Notes: generated from the sequence alone by a model not told the origin. A stretch of 64,000 bases of DNA from Actinoplanes palleronii (GCF_016862315.1 NZ_BOMS01000046.1:1-64000); one strand, 5' to 3'. Counted from the first letter of the stretch, positions 23,849 through 33,518 are shown. A program made the numbers and translations.

Positions 23849-24009
23849 CGACGTAGCCGGCGCGGCGACCAGGACAGTGTCCAGGTCCGCCCGGTCGACC
23901 GGGCGGGTCAGCGGGTGCACGTCGCCGGTCCGGGGGCGTCTTCCCCCACGTGGCCACCGCTGTCATCACCGGGTCGAGGTCGGCGATGTCCGGATTCCGG
24001 GGCCGCCGG

Positions 24010-25023
24010 TCAGGGTGCGGTGTGCTGACCGGTGACCGCCGGGACGACGGTGAACCGGCTGGCCTCGTCGAGGCGCTGCACGGCCTCGGCGGGGAGCGGG
24101 AACGCCAGCCCGTCCAGGTTCGCGGCCAGGTGCTCGGCGGAGCGGGGGCCGAGCACCACCGACGTGATCTCGGCCCGGCCGCCGAGCCAGCCCAGCGCCA
24201 CCGTCGGCGCCGTCGTGCCCAGCTCGTCGGCCACCGCGGCGACCTCGTCCGCGACGTCGAAGTGCCGGTCGGCGAGCAGGCCGGCCACGAACCCGCGGGC
24301 CATCGGGCTGGGCATCGCCGCCCACTGCCCCAGCCGCGACCCGGGCTCCGGCGCCATGCCGCGGCGGTACCGTCCGGCGAGCACGCCGCCGCCGAGCGGG
24401 CTGTACGCGAGCACGCCCAGGCCCAGCTCCCGGCAGACCGGGATGATCTCCGCCTCGATCGCCCGGGTGATCAGCGAGTAGTTGGCCTGCAGGCTCACCA
24501 ACGGCGTCCCGCCCCGGCGCTGGGCGGCCCACTGCGCGCTGACCACCCCCGCCGCGGTGACGTTGGAGCAGCCGGCGTAGCGGACCTTGCCGGCCCGTAC
24601 GAAATCGTCGAGCACCCCCATGGTCTCCTCGATCGGCGTGGTGGCGTCGGGCACGTGGCACTGGTAGAGGTCGACGTAGTCGGTGCCGAGCCGGCGCAGG
24701 CTCGCCTCCAGCGCACGGGTCAGGTGCCCGCGCGACAGACCCCGGTGGTTCGGCCCGGTGCCCTGCGGCGCGCCGCCCTTGGTGGCCAGCACGACGTCGC
24801 CGCGGCGGTGCGCGACGGCCCGCCCGAGGATCTCCTCGCTGGTGCCGCCGCGGTAGGTGTCGGCCGTGTCGATCAGGGTGTGCCCGGCGTCGAGGAACGC
24901 GTCGACGATCCGGCGGGCCTCGGGTTCGGCGGTCGGCGCGTGCGGGTCGGTGCCGAAGTTCATCGTGCCCAGGCAGGCCCGGGTGACGTGCAGGCCGGAG
25001 CGGCCCAGTGTGGTGTGCGGCAT
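24010..25023 (-). CDS. Aldo/keto reductase
   Basis: 337 residues from ATG 25023. The family pattern is complete: LGRSGLHVTRACLGTMNFG, the catalytic region HTLIDTADTYRGGTSEEIL with Asp and Tyr, DVVLATKGG for the catalytic Lys, LGTDYVDLYQCHVPD, GKVRYAGCSN and QANYSLITR. It reduces carbonyl compounds with NADPH in the cytoplasm. The divergent TetR gene, with two matching palindromes between, is its likely repressor. Confidence 0.92.
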   Translation of the reverse strand: MPHTTLGRSGLHVTRACLGTMNFGTDPHAPTAEPEARRIVDAFLDAGHTLIDTADTYRGGTSEEILGRAVAHRRGDVVLATKGGAPQGTGPNHRGLSRGHLTRALEASLRRLGTDYVDLYQCHVPDATTPIEETMGVLDDFVRAGKVRYAGCSNVTAAGVVSAQWAAQRRGGTPLVSLQANYSLITRAIEAEIIPVCRELGLGVLAYSPLGGGVLAGRYRRGMAPEPGSRLGQWAAMPSPMARGFVAGLLADRHFDVADEVAAVADELGTTAPTVALGWLGGRAEITSVVLGPRSAEHLAANLDGLAFPLPAEAVQRLDEASRFTVVPAVTGQHTAP

Positions 25024-25041
25024 GCCATCCCCCGTAAAATC

Positions 25042-25081
25042 GGAATCGTGATTCCGTGTGAAGATATGGAACCTGGATTCC
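25042..25081. promoter_or_regulatory. Two operator sites between aldo/keto reductase and TetR genes
   Basis: GGAATCGTGATTCC (25042-25055) is a perfect inverted repeat and GGAACCTGGATTCC (25068-25081) an imperfect copy, 26 bp apart centre to centre. A further half-site GGGGATTCC lies near 25110. They are the natural binding sites for the TetR protein. Confidence 0.65.
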
Positions 25082-25136
25082 GGTTGTCAACGGCGGCGCT
25101 CCCGACGACGGGGATTCCAACGACGGTGGTCCCGGC

Positions 25137-25694
25137 GTGATCCGCTCCGACGCGACCCGCAACCGGGCGAAGGTCCTTGCCGCCGCCGAGCTGGTCCTCG
25201 GCGAGCAGGGCCTGACCGCCCGGATGGACGAGATCGCCCGCCGCGCCGGGGTCGGGGTCGGCACCGTCTACCGGCACTTCGCCACCAAGGAGGCGCTCTA
25301 CGCGGCGATCGTCACGGCCCGGGTCGACCTGCTGCTGCAACAGGCCGACCGGTTGCGCACGACCGGGGAACCGGCCACCGCGTTCTTCACGTTCGTCACC
25401 CGGATCGTCGTGGACGCCACCACCAAGAAAGCCCTGACCGAGGCGCTGCGCGACGCCGGCATCGACGTCAAAGCCGGCCGGAGCGACCAGCGGACCCGGA
25501 TGCACGAGGCCCTGACCGCACTGCTGCAGGACGCGCAACGGGCCGGCGCGGTGCGCCCCGACGTCGACATGCCGACCGTCCTCGCCCTGCTGCGCGGCGC
25601 CAGCCTGGCCGCGGAGTCCGGCGACTACCCCGTCCCGGTCCTGGACCGCGCCCTGGCTGTGCTGTTCGACGGCCTGCGCCCCCGACCGGCGTGA
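25137..25694 (+). CDS. TetR family transcriptional regulator
   Basis: 185 residues from GTG 25137. The DNA-binding domain is classical: RAKVLAAAELVLGEQGLTAR, then MDEIARRAGVGVGTVYRHF and ATKEALYAAI. The C-terminal part resembles the TetR_C-33 type actinobacterial regulators. It is divergent from the aldo/keto reductase gene, which it probably represses together with itself. The ligand is unknown. Confidence 0.9.
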   Translation: MIRSDATRNRAKVLAAAELVLGEQGLTARMDEIARRAGVGVGTVYRHFATKEALYAAIVTARVDLLLQQADRLRTTGEPATAFFTFVTRIVVDATTKKALTEALRDAGIDVKAGRSDQRTRMHEALTALLQDAQRAGAVRPDVDMPTVLALLRGASLAAESGDYPVPVLDRALAVLFDGLRPRPA

Positions 25695-25861
25695 CGACCG
25701 CGTCATCTCGCCGCCCGCCCGGCGCCGGGCGCACCCGCCCGCAGCGACCCCACGGACCTCACTGACCCGCCCCCGCGTCACGGATCCCGAAACAGGGGGT
25801 AGGTGGGAAACCCGAGGGCTAGCCTGAAATCGATCGTTTTATACGAATAAATAATATCTTG

Positions 25862-27318
25862 ATGGTGGTGATTGTCGTGCTCGAGTACGCCTCACGAGCT
25901 GAAGCGGTGTTCCAGGCTGCACCGGATGCGATCGTGGGCATCGATTCGAGCGGCCGGATCCTGCTGGTGAACACCCAGGCCGAACGACTGTTCGACTACG
26001 ACCACGACGAGTTGATCAACCAGCCGGTCGAGGTCATCGTCCCGGAAGCGGCCAGCGGCGGGGTGTACCCGGCCCGTCCCACCTCCCAACTCGACAACCC
26101 GGACCGCCCGCGCCGGGCGGACACCGCGGTGACCCTGACCGGGCGGCGCAAGGGCGGCGACGAGTTCCCGGCCGAGATCTCCCTGTCGGTCGTCGACACC
26201 GATGACGGACCGGTCGTGGCGGCGGCCATCCACGACGTCAGCGTCCGCAAGGACGCCGAGGCGAAGTTCCGCTGGATGATCGAGGTCGCCCCGGACGCCA
26301 TCCTCGGCGTCGACGCCTCGGGCTCCATCGAGTTGGTGAACCGCAGTGCGAAAACCTGTTCGGCCGCAGCCACGACGATCTGATGGGCCTGCCGGTCGAG
26401 GCCGTGCTCCCCGGCGGGCTGCGTCCGGTCGACGCGGGTCAGGTCGGTGCCTGTGTGGTGATGTCGGCCGTGCACGAGGACGGCACCGCCATCCCGGTCG
26501 AAGTCAGCCTCAGCGCCTTGGAGACCACCACCAGCGGCCGGCTCACCATGGCCGCGGTCCGGGACATCTCCGACCGCAAACACATCGAGCACCTGCTGCA
26601 GCACAACGTCTCCGAGCTGGAACGGGCCAGCCGGGTCAAGAACAACCTGCTGGCCAGCATGAGTCACGAGCTGCGCACCCCGCTCAACGCCATCCTGGGT
26701 TTCACCGGCACCCTGCTGATGAAGCTGCCCGGCCCGCTCAACGCCGAACAGGAACACCAGCTGCACCTGGTGAAGGCGAGCGGCGTGCACCTTCTCTCGA
26801 TCATCAACGACCTGCTCGACCTCGCCCAGATCGAGTCCGGCAAGGTCCAGATCGTGCTGGTACCGGTCGACTGCCGCGCCGTGGTCGACGCGGTCGTGCA
26901 GTCCCTGGAGCCGCTGGCCGAGACCCACCACGTCACCCTGCACGTGGAGGGACCCGAGGTGCCGGTGTCCGCGACCGCCGACAAACGCGCGCTGAGCCAG
27001 ATCGTGGTGAACCTGGTCAACAACGCGATCAAGTTCGCCGAGGGCAGCCAGGTGCGCATCCGGCTGACGCTGCAGGAGTCTGGCGACCGGATCCAGATCT
27101 CGGTGCACGACACCGGCCCGGGCATCCCGGAAACGGACCTGGACCGGATCTTCTGCGCGTTCGAGCGGAGCGCCGCCACCGCGAAGGCCACCGACGAAGG
27201 CACCGGTCTCGGCCTGCACATCTCGCAGAAGCTCGCCGAGCTGATGAACTCCACCGTCACCGTGGCCAGCGTCGTCGGTGAGGGCAGCACCTTCGCCATC
27301 TCCCTGGCCACCTGCTGA
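25862..27318 (+). pseudogene. PAS-PAS sensor histidine kinase, split by a frameshift
   Basis: The first frame (ATG 25862 to TGA 26383) gives a full PAS domain (FQAAPDAIVGIDSSGRILL, EFPAEISLSV) and the start of a second (APDAILGVDASGSIELVN). One missing base near 26345 breaks it; the continuation reads QCENLFGRSHDDLMGLP and runs to 27318 with the H-box MSHELRTPLNAILGF, the N-box VVNLVNNAIKFAEG and the G-box TGLGLHISQKLA. No membrane segments, so a cytoplasmic kinase. The two frames overlap as TGATG, so they could also be translated as two coupled proteins; the PAS homology argues for a frameshift. The lone receiver follows after 13 bp. Confidence 0.75.
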
Positions 27319-27331
27319 AACGGAGCAGGTC

Positions 27332-27724
27332 ATGAACGCGCGCATCCTGGTCATCGAAGACACTCCGAACAACATGTATCTGATGACGTACCTGCTGCAA
27401 GCGCACTCGCACACCGTCACCCCGGCGGCCAGCGGAGAGGAAGCCCTCGCGCTGGCCCGGGCGTCACGCCCCGACCTGGTCGTGATGGATCTGCAGCTGC
27501 CCGGCATCGACGGCTACCAGACGTTGGCGGCCATGCGCGCCGAGCCGGGACTGCGCGAGGTGCCGGTCGTCGCCGTGACGTCCTTCGCGCTCGTGGGCGA
27601 CCGCGACCGGATCCTCAACGCCGGCTTCGACCACTACGTGGCAAAACCCATCGACCCGGCGACGTTCACCGACGAGATCGACGCCTACCTGCCGCAGCTG
27701 TTGCGCAGCTCCGTACCGAACTGA
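27332..27724 (+). CDS. Single-domain response regulator (receiver only)
   Basis: 130 residues from ATG 27332 with GGAGCAGG upstream. All receiver landmarks are present: the acidic pair in LVIEDTPNN, the phosphorylation Asp in VVMDLQLPGIDGYQ, the switch Thr in VAVTSFALVGD and the Lys in YVAKPIDPATF. There is no output domain, as in DivK-like proteins that relay phosphate or control a kinase. It sits between the PAS kinase and the hybrid kinase and probably passes phosphate between them. Confidence 0.9.
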   Translation: MNARILVIEDTPNNMYLMTYLLQAHSHTVTPAASGEEALALARASRPDLVVMDLQLPGIDGYQTLAAMRAEPGLREVPVVAVTSFALVGDRDRILNAGFDHYVAKPIDPATFTDEIDAYLPQLLRSSVPN

Positions 27725-27777
27725 ACGGTGCGCCTGCCCGGCGCGGCTCCGTAGCAAGAGAAAGTCCTGAGGCTGTC

Positions 27778-29829
27778 ATGGCTACCGTCCTTGTCGTCGA
27801 CGACCGCGCCACCAACCGGGAACTCGTGCGCACCCTGCTCGGATACCAAGGGCATCGGGTCATCGAGGCCCACGAGGGCGCCGAGGCACTCGACCTGGCT
27901 CACTCCCAGCATCCCGACCTGGTCGTCACCGACATGCTGATGCCCGGGATGGACGGTTACGAACTGGCCCGGGAGCTGCGCTCCGCGCCGGACACCGCCG
28001 CGACACCCATCGTGTTCTACACGAGCAACTATCAGGAATCGGAGATCCAGCCCTTCGCCCAGGCGATCGGGGTGGCCCGGGTGCTGCTCCGGTCGTCGGA
28101 GCCACAGGAACTCATGCGGACCGTCGACGAGGTCCTGGCCGCGGGACCGGGCCTGGTCGGGCCGATCGACACCGCGCAGGTCGACCGCGAGTACCTGCGC
28201 GCGGTCACCGGGAAGCTCTTCGAGAAGGCCACGGCGTTGAGCACCACCGAGAAACGTTTCCGGCTGATGGCCGACGCCTCGCCGGTGGGTATCGCGTTCG
28301 GCGACCCGCACGGGTCCGCCAGCTACGTCAACGCCCGGCTCTGCGAGATCACCGGGCTGCCCGCCGACGACCTGCTCGGCCTGGGCTGGCTCACCTGCGC
28401 CGGCCAGGAGCACCGCGACGAGGTTCTCACCGTCGCCCGCGGCGACGGGCCCCGCGACGTCCGGCACCGGTATCGCAGCCACATCGGGTTGAGCGGCCGC
28501 ACCGCGCGATGGCTCAACGTGCACGTCGAGGCGGTCCAGGACGACGAGGGCAGCCACGTCGGCTTCATCAGCACGATCGACGACGTGACCGCCCACGTCG
28601 AGAGCGACCAGCGGCGCCACGCCACGCAACGCCAGCACGACCTCGACGACCGGGACCGGGCCCGGGAACGGCTCGGCAGCCTCAGCACCCTGGCCGGCGG
28701 CGTCGCCCACGACTTCAACAACATCCTGGGCTCGATCCTGGCCTTCGAGAGCTTCGTGTCCGAGTCCGTCGCCGAACTGACCGTCGCCGGCCGCCTGGAC
28801 CCCGAGAGCAGCACGGCCATCCTCAACGACCTGGGACAGATCCGCAAAGGCGGTGAACGGGCCACCGGCCTGACCCAGCAGCTGCTGACCTTCGGCTCCC
28901 GCAAGGTGATCAACCTGTCGGCGCTCGACCTGAACCGGGCCGTGCGCGAATCCAACGCGCTGCTCGCCCCGACCCTGGGCACCCGCGTGCACATCGTCAC
29001 CCACCTCGCGGACGACCTGCGTCTGGTGCTCGCCGAGCCCACCAACATCGCGCAGATCCTGCTCAACCTCACCGTCAACGCCGGCCATGCGATGCCCGGC
29101 GGCGGCACGCTGACCATCATCACGTCCAACGTCGTGATCACCGAGGAACCCGGTGAATCGGGTCCCGCCCCGCAGACCGCCGGGCACTACGTCCGGCTCA
29201 CCGTCCGCGACACCGGTGAGGGAATGACCCCGGAGACGCTGCAACACGCGATCGAGCCGTTCTTCACCACCAAGGGCCGGGGCCTGGGCAGCGGGTTCGG
29301 GCTGGCCATCGTCTACGGGATCGTCAACCAGCTCGGCGGTGTGCTCCGCATCGAATCGGAACCCGGCCACGGCGCCATGTTCACCATCTACCTGCCGACG
29401 ACGGAACAGACCGTCGAACCACCGCCCGACACGGTGGCGGCGGCCGTCGGCGGCACCGAGACCATCCTGATCGCCGAGGACGACGACGGTATCCGTGAGG
29501 CGCTCACCCGGACCCTGTCCGGCGCCGGTTACACGACCCTCACCGCGGCCTCCGGCCCGGACGCGCTCGCCCTGGCCGACCAGCACACCACCGGCATCGA
29601 CCTGCTCGTCTCGGACATCGTCATGCCCGGCATGCTCGGCGACGAGCTCGCCGCGGCGCTGCAGCAACGACGGCCCGCCATCAAGGTCCTGCTCGTGTCG
29701 GGCTACGCCGGCGACCTGATGAGCCACTACGGCGTCCTCAAACCCGGTGTCACCGTGCTGGCGAAACCGTTCACCAGCGACGAGTTGCTCACCGCCGTCC
29801 GTACCTCGATCGGTATCGCCGCGGTCTGA
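27778..29829 (+). CDS. Hybrid sensor kinase: receiver-PAS-histidine kinase-receiver
   Basis: 683 residues from ATG 27778. Domain order: receiver (residues 1-120, LVVDDRATNREL, TDMLMPGMDGYE), PAS (about 155-275, RFRLMADASPVGIAFGD), dimerisation domain with H-box AGGVAHDFNNILGSI (about 305), ATPase domain (ILLNLTVNAGHAMPGGG, RDTGEGMTPETL, GSGFGLAIVYGIV) and a C-terminal receiver (AEDDDGIREALT, VSDIVMPGMLGDE, LAKPFTSDELL). The first receiver has the phosphorylation Asp but its late loop reads LLRSSEPQEL rather than the usual KP, so its switching may differ. No membrane segments; a soluble kinase of the PAS/NtrB-like H-box type. Confidence 0.9.
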   Translation: MATVLVVDDRATNRELVRTLLGYQGHRVIEAHEGAEALDLAHSQHPDLVVTDMLMPGMDGYELARELRSAPDTAATPIVFYTSNYQESEIQPFAQAIGVARVLLRSSEPQELMRTVDEVLAAGPGLVGPIDTAQVDREYLRAVTGKLFEKATALSTTEKRFRLMADASPVGIAFGDPHGSASYVNARLCEITGLPADDLLGLGWLTCAGQEHRDEVLTVARGDGPRDVRHRYRSHIGLSGRTARWLNVHVEAVQDDEGSHVGFISTIDDVTAHVESDQRRHATQRQHDLDDRDRARERLGSLSTLAGGVAHDFNNILGSILAFESFVSESVAELTVAGRLDPESSTAILNDLGQIRKGGERATGLTQQLLTFGSRKVINLSALDLNRAVRESNALLAPTLGTRVHIVTHLADDLRLVLAEPTNIAQILLNLTVNAGHAMPGGGTLTIITSNVVITEEPGESGPAPQTAGHYVRLTVRDTGEGMTPETLQHAIEPFFTTKGRGLGSGFGLAIVYGIVNQLGGVLRIESEPGHGAMFTIYLPTTEQTVEPPPDTVAAAVGGTETILIAEDDDGIREALTRTLSGAGYTTLTAASGPDALALADQHTTGIDLLVSDIVMPGMLGDELAAALQQRRPAIKVLLVSGYAGDLMSHYGVLKPGVTVLAKPFTSDELLTAVRTSIGIAAV

Positions 29830-29941
29830 CCGCCGGGCGGGGTCACGACGGCCCGGTCACCGGCAACCCGGCACCGCGCCCGGCCTCACATCCGGCCGGG
29901 CTGTGTCGTCGGTGCGGTAGCCGACCGTGAAGGAGCCCCCC

Positions 29942-30295
29942 GTGTCCGCCGCCTATCTCACCACCACCGGCCTCGCCGCGTTCCTCGCCGCCAGTGCCGC
30001 GGTCACCTACCTGATCGGGCACGACTACCCGAAGGCGCAGCTGCGGATGAAACGCCTGCCGCTGTGGTGGATGCCGATGCTCGGTGTCATCCTGGCCGCC
30101 GGCGCCGCGGGCCTGCTGATCGGCCTCGCCGTACCGATCCTGGGTGTCCTGGCCGCCGCCGGCCTGGTCCTCTACTTCGTCGGCGCGTTCACCGCCCACC
30201 TGCGGGTCGGCTCCCGCGCCCTGGCCGGCCCGGCGGTCTTCTTCACCGTGATGCTCACCAATCTGGGGGTGACCCTGGCTCACCGGTTCTGCTGA
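29942..30295 (+). CDS. Small DoxX-like membrane protein
   Basis: 117 residues from GTG 29942, preceded by GAAGGAG. Four hydrophobic segments (LTTTGLAAFLAASAAVTYL, MPMLGVILAAGAAGLLIGL, ILGVLAAAGLVLYFVGAF, VFFTVMLTNLGVTLAHRF) and the interior charged loop fit the DoxX-like small membrane proteins, whose function is mostly unknown. It is the first of three same-strand genes, but it is separated by 85 bp from the next, so operon membership is uncertain. Confidence 0.7.
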   Translation: MSAAYLTTTGLAAFLAASAAVTYLIGHDYPKAQLRMKRLPLWWMPMLGVILAAGAAGLLIGLAVPILGVLAAAGLVLYFVGAFTAHLRVGSRALAGPAVFFTVMLTNLGVTLAHRFC

Positions 30296-30380
30296 CCGCA
30301 AAATCGGCCTGCGGGGGACAGCCGCGGGCCGGGGCGGGCTGGCATGGTGGAGGCGCCGACGTGAACAGGGGGACGATGAC

Positions 30381-31061
30381 GTGACCACGATCGACGCCGC
30401 AGGGATCACCCTCGCCTACCGCACCGCCGGGGAGCCGGGCCGCCCGCCGATGGTGCTGCTGCACGGGCTCGGCGACAGCTCCGCCGACTGGCACACCGTG
30501 CTGACCGATCTCGCACAGACCCACCACGTGCACGCGCTCGACCTGCGCGGGCACGGCAGCAGCGCACACCCGGGCGCGTACTCGTTCGAGCTGATGCGCG
30601 ACGACGTGCTCGCCTACCTCGACGCGGCCGGCATCGCCCGGTGCGTGCTGGTCGGGCACTCGATGGGTGGCATGGTCGCCGCGCTGCTCACCCTGGCCGC
30701 ACCGGACCGGGTCACCCACCTGGTCCTGGAGGACAGCAGCCTGCCGCGGCCCGGGTCGCTGCCCCGGCCGCCGCTGGACCCGCCGGCCGAGCCGACACCG
30801 TTCGACTTCGCCGCGGTCACCGCGATCCGCGCCCAGCTCAACGACCCCGACCCGGCCTGGTTCGCGTCGCTGTCCGAGATCGCCGTCCCCACCCTGATCA
30901 TCAGTGGGGCGGAGAGCCCGATCCCGCACGAGCTGCTCGCCGACAGCGCCGACCGGATCCCGGACGCGATGCTGGTCACCGTGACCGCCGGGCACAACGT
31001 GCACGTCGAACAGCCGACCGCGTTCCTCACCGAGATCCACCGCTTCCTGAACCGCCCGTGA
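30381..31061 (+). CDS. Alpha/beta hydrolase
   Basis: 226 residues from GTG 30381. The fold markers are MVLLHGLGDSSADWHTV (oxyanion), HALDLRGHGSSAHPG, the nucleophile elbow VLVGHSMGGMVAALL, an acid near TLIISGAESPIP and the His in VTAGHNVHVEQPTAF. It resembles the broad family of non-haem peroxidase/esterase-like hydrolases; the substrate is unknown. Its stop overlaps the start of the P-loop gene (GTGA), so the two are co-translated. Confidence 0.9.
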   Translation: MTTIDAAGITLAYRTAGEPGRPPMVLLHGLGDSSADWHTVLTDLAQTHHVHALDLRGHGSSAHPGAYSFELMRDDVLAYLDAAGIARCVLVGHSMGGMVAALLTLAAPDRVTHLVLEDSSLPRPGSLPRPPLDPPAEPTPFDFAAVTAIRAQLNDPDPAWFASLSEIAVPTLIISGAESPIPHELLADSADRIPDAMLVTVTAGHNVHVEQPTAFLTEIHRFLNRP

Positions 31062-31624
31062 CCGATCCCGATCAGCCCGGCCCGGCGCGGCTCACCACCG
31101 CGCGACGGATCGTCGTCTACGGCGTCACCGGGTCCGGCAAGACCACCCTGGCCCGCCGGATCGGCGAACGCACCGGCCTGCCCTGGCACAGCGTCGACGA
31201 CCTCACCTGGGAACCCGGCTGGGTCGAGGTCCCGCTCGCCGTGCAACGCGACCGGATCGCCGCGATCTGCGCCGGCGACGCCTGGGTGCTCGACAGCGCC
31301 TACCTGTCCTGGGCCGACATCCCGCTGGCCCGCGCCGACCTGATCGTCGGCCTCGACCTGTCGCGCCCGCTGCTGCTGTACCGGCTGGTCACCCGCACCC
31401 TGATCCGCGGGATCGTCCGCACCCCGATCTGCAACGGCAACACCGAGTCGCTGCGCGAAGCCCTGTCCCGCGACTCGATCGTGCTGGTCCAGTTCCGGTC
31501 CCTGCCCCGCAAACGCGCCCGCCTGCGCGCCTGGCAGGCCGACCCCGCGATGCCACCGGTGGTCCTGCTCCGCTCCGCGCGCGCGGTCCGCGCCTGGCTT
31601 GACACCCTTCCCGGTACGACCTGA
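31058..31624 (+). CDS. P-loop NTPase, adenylate kinase-like
   Basis: 188 residues from GTG 31058. The Walker A motif is VVYGVTGSGKTTLARRI near the N-terminus, followed by GLPWHSVDDLTWEPGW and the hydrophobic strand LIVGLDLSRPLLLYRLV. This matches small actinobacterial nucleotide-binding proteins annotated as adenylate kinase or toxin-like kinases. It likely phosphorylates a small molecule, but no LID domain typical of true adenylate kinase is visible. It is coupled to the upstream hydrolase. Confidence 0.8.
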   Translation: MTDPDQPGPARLTTARRIVVYGVTGSGKTTLARRIGERTGLPWHSVDDLTWEPGWVEVPLAVQRDRIAAICAGDAWVLDSAYLSWADIPLARADLIVGLDLSRPLLLYRLVTRTLIRGIVRTPICNGNTESLREALSRDSIVLVQFRSLPRKRARLRAWQADPAMPPVVLLRSARAVRAWLDTLPGTT

Positions 31625-31628
31625 CGCC

Positions 31629-32432
31629 TCACTCGGTGAACTCGCAGAACGACAGCGCCTGATCGAACCGCCCGGCGGCCAGGTCCTCGTGCCGGATCAG
31701 GAACCGCCCGTTCACGTACTCCTGGTGCGGCACCGCGAACTGGGCCAGCGCCACCCACTCGCGCTGCACCGCCTCCTCGGAGCTGTCCTCGGCCAGGATC
31801 CACTCGGGGCTGTTCTGCGCCGAGACGGAGTACCCGCCGAGCAGCAGGTCGTCCTCGATCCACGGCACCCGGCCGGGCCAGAGCCGGTCGACGAGGGCCG
31901 CCAGTTCCGCGGCGTGCGGCAGGTCGCCGAGCACCTGGTCCTGCAGGCCGGACGGCTGCTCCGGCAGGTCCGGCTCGACCCGCGCGTACAGGTCGTGTTC
32001 CGGGCCGGTCAGCGGCTCGTCGTCGCAGTCGTCGTCCGGTGGCCCGGTCGGTGCGGTCACCGCGCCGGCCGGCACGTGCACCACCCGGGCGAACTGCTGC
32101 TCCTCCGGTATCGAACACGACGACATGGCCGCCTCGGGCGACAGGAAGAACAGCAGCGACCCACCGGCCGGCAGGGCGAACCCGGCGATCCGGGGCAGCG
32201 CCGCACAGTCGACCGCCGCCAGGTACGGCAACGGCACCCCGGGCCGGATGCACGGCCAGGCGATGTCGGCGGGCAGGTGCGGCAGCCCGCCGAACCGTCC
32301 GGCGCGCACCCCGTCCGGCCCGGCACCGGCCCGGATCCGGAACCGCAGCACCAGGTCGGCGTACCGGACGGCCTCGCCGCGCGGCACACCCTGCTCGGTC
32401 GCGGCCCGCAGGAATCGATCGTGATAGTCCAT
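31629..32432 (-). CDS. DUF1963 (YwqG-like) protein
   Basis: 267 residues from ATG 32432. The family features are GRFGGLPHLPADIAWP near the N-terminus, LPYLAAVDCAALP, GSLLFFLSPE, and later HKLGGYS-like text (here LLLGGYSVSAQ) and ALAQFAVPHQEYVNGRFLI. DUF1963 proteins have no settled function. The gene is convergent with the P-loop gene (4 bp apart) and starts 20 bp after trpD stops, so it could be co-transcribed with trpD. Confidence 0.85.
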   Translation of the reverse strand: MDYHDRFLRAATEQGVPRGEAVRYADLVLRFRIRAGAGPDGVRAGRFGGLPHLPADIAWPCIRPGVPLPYLAAVDCAALPRIAGFALPAGGSLLFFLSPEAAMSSCSIPEEQQFARVVHVPAGAVTAPTGPPDDDCDDEPLTGPEHDLYARVEPDLPEQPSGLQDQVLGDLPHAAELAALVDRLWPGRVPWIEDDLLLGGYSVSAQNSPEWILAEDSSEEAVQREWVALAQFAVPHQEYVNGRFLIRHEDLAAGRFDQALSFCEFTE

Positions 32433-32452
32433 GACCGGACATAGTGGCAGAG

Positions 32453-33472
32453 CTATCCGACACAACTGCGGCTCGCGGCGACCCAGCGCTCCACGGTGGC
32501 CGTCGCCGCGCCGCTGCCGACCACCTCGGCGCACCGGGCCAGGGCCGCCGGGAACGAGCGCCCGTCGACGGCGACCAGCATCGCGGCCGCGTTCAGCAGC
32601 ACCACGTCGCGGATCGGGCCGGGCTCACCGCCGAACACGGCGCGCGCGATCCGGGCGTTGTGCACGGCGTCACCGCCGCGCAGCTGCGCCGGGACCGCCC
32701 GGGCCAGGCCCAGCCGCGCCGGGTCGAGGACCGTGGCGCGCACCGTGCCGTCGCGCACCGTCCACACCCGCGACGTGGTCGTGGTGGTGAGCTTGTCCAG
32801 GCCGTCGTCACCGCGTACCACCAAAGCCTGAACGCCGCGCCCGGCGAACATGTCGGCGACCAGCGGTGCCAGCCGCGCATCGGCCACACCGACCACCTGG
32901 TGCCCCGGAGCGGCCGGGTTGATCAGCGGTCCGAGGACGTTGAAGACGGTCGGCACCCCGAGCGAGCGCCGCACCGCCGCCACGTGCCGCAACCCCGGGT
33001 GGTACCGCGGCGCGAACAGGAACGTGATCCCGGCCTCGGCCGCGACCCGGGCGGCCTGCGCCGGCGACAGGTCCAGGCGCACCCCGAGCTGCTCGACCAG
33101 GTCGGCGGCCCCGGCGGTCGCCGACGACGCGGCCCGGCCACCGTGCTTGACCACGGTCACCCCGGTCGCGGCGGCGACCACCGCCGCCATCGTGGAGATG
33201 TTCACCGCGCCGGTGCCGTCCCCACCGGTCCCGGCGATGTCCACGACCGGCCCGGGGATCACCACCGGCAGCGCACTCGCCAGGGACGCCTCGACCAGGC
33301 CGGTCAGCTCCGCGGCGGTCTCGCCCTTGGTGCGCAGCGCGGCCGCGAACCCGGCCACCTGCACCGGATCCAGCTCACCGCCGACGATCTTGCTCATCGC
33401 CCAGGCGGCCTGTTCCCGGGTCAGGTCGGTCCGGCGCAGCAGGCTCGGCAGGATGGTCTTCGACAGCGGCAT
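32453..33472 (-). CDS. trpD: Anthranilate phosphoribosyltransferase
   Basis: 339 residues from ATG 33472. Diagnostic motifs: VVDIAGTGGDGTGAVNIST (phosphoribosyl-binding glycine loop), VVKHGGRAASSATAGAAD (family KHGNR..SS, here with a Gly), FLFAPRYHPGLRHVA and FNVLGPLINPA. It joins anthranilate to PRPP in the second step of tryptophan synthesis. No other trp gene is adjacent. Transcription is probably controlled by the leader and terminator directly upstream. Confidence 0.95.
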   Translation of the reverse strand: MPLSKTILPSLLRRTDLTREQAAWAMSKIVGGELDPVQVAGFAAALRTKGETAAELTGLVEASLASALPVVIPGPVVDIAGTGGDGTGAVNISTMAAVVAAATGVTVVKHGGRAASSATAGAADLVEQLGVRLDLSPAQAARVAAEAGITFLFAPRYHPGLRHVAAVRRSLGVPTVFNVLGPLINPAAPGHQVVGVADARLAPLVADMFAGRGVQALVVRGDDGLDKLTTTTTSRVWTVRDGTVRATVLDPARLGLARAVPAQLRGGDAVHNARIARAVFGGEPGPIRDVVLLNAAAMLVAVDGRSFPAALARCAEVVGSGAATATVERWVAASRSCVG

Positions 33473-33518
33473 CGTGGAGGTCCTCGCAGGGTGCGGGGTC
33501 GCCCGCCGAGGGTGCACA

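Noticed and set aside
23849..24009. Small open frames between the MarR-like gene and the aldo/keto reductase
   Set aside because: No start with ribosome binding site and no recognisable protein character.
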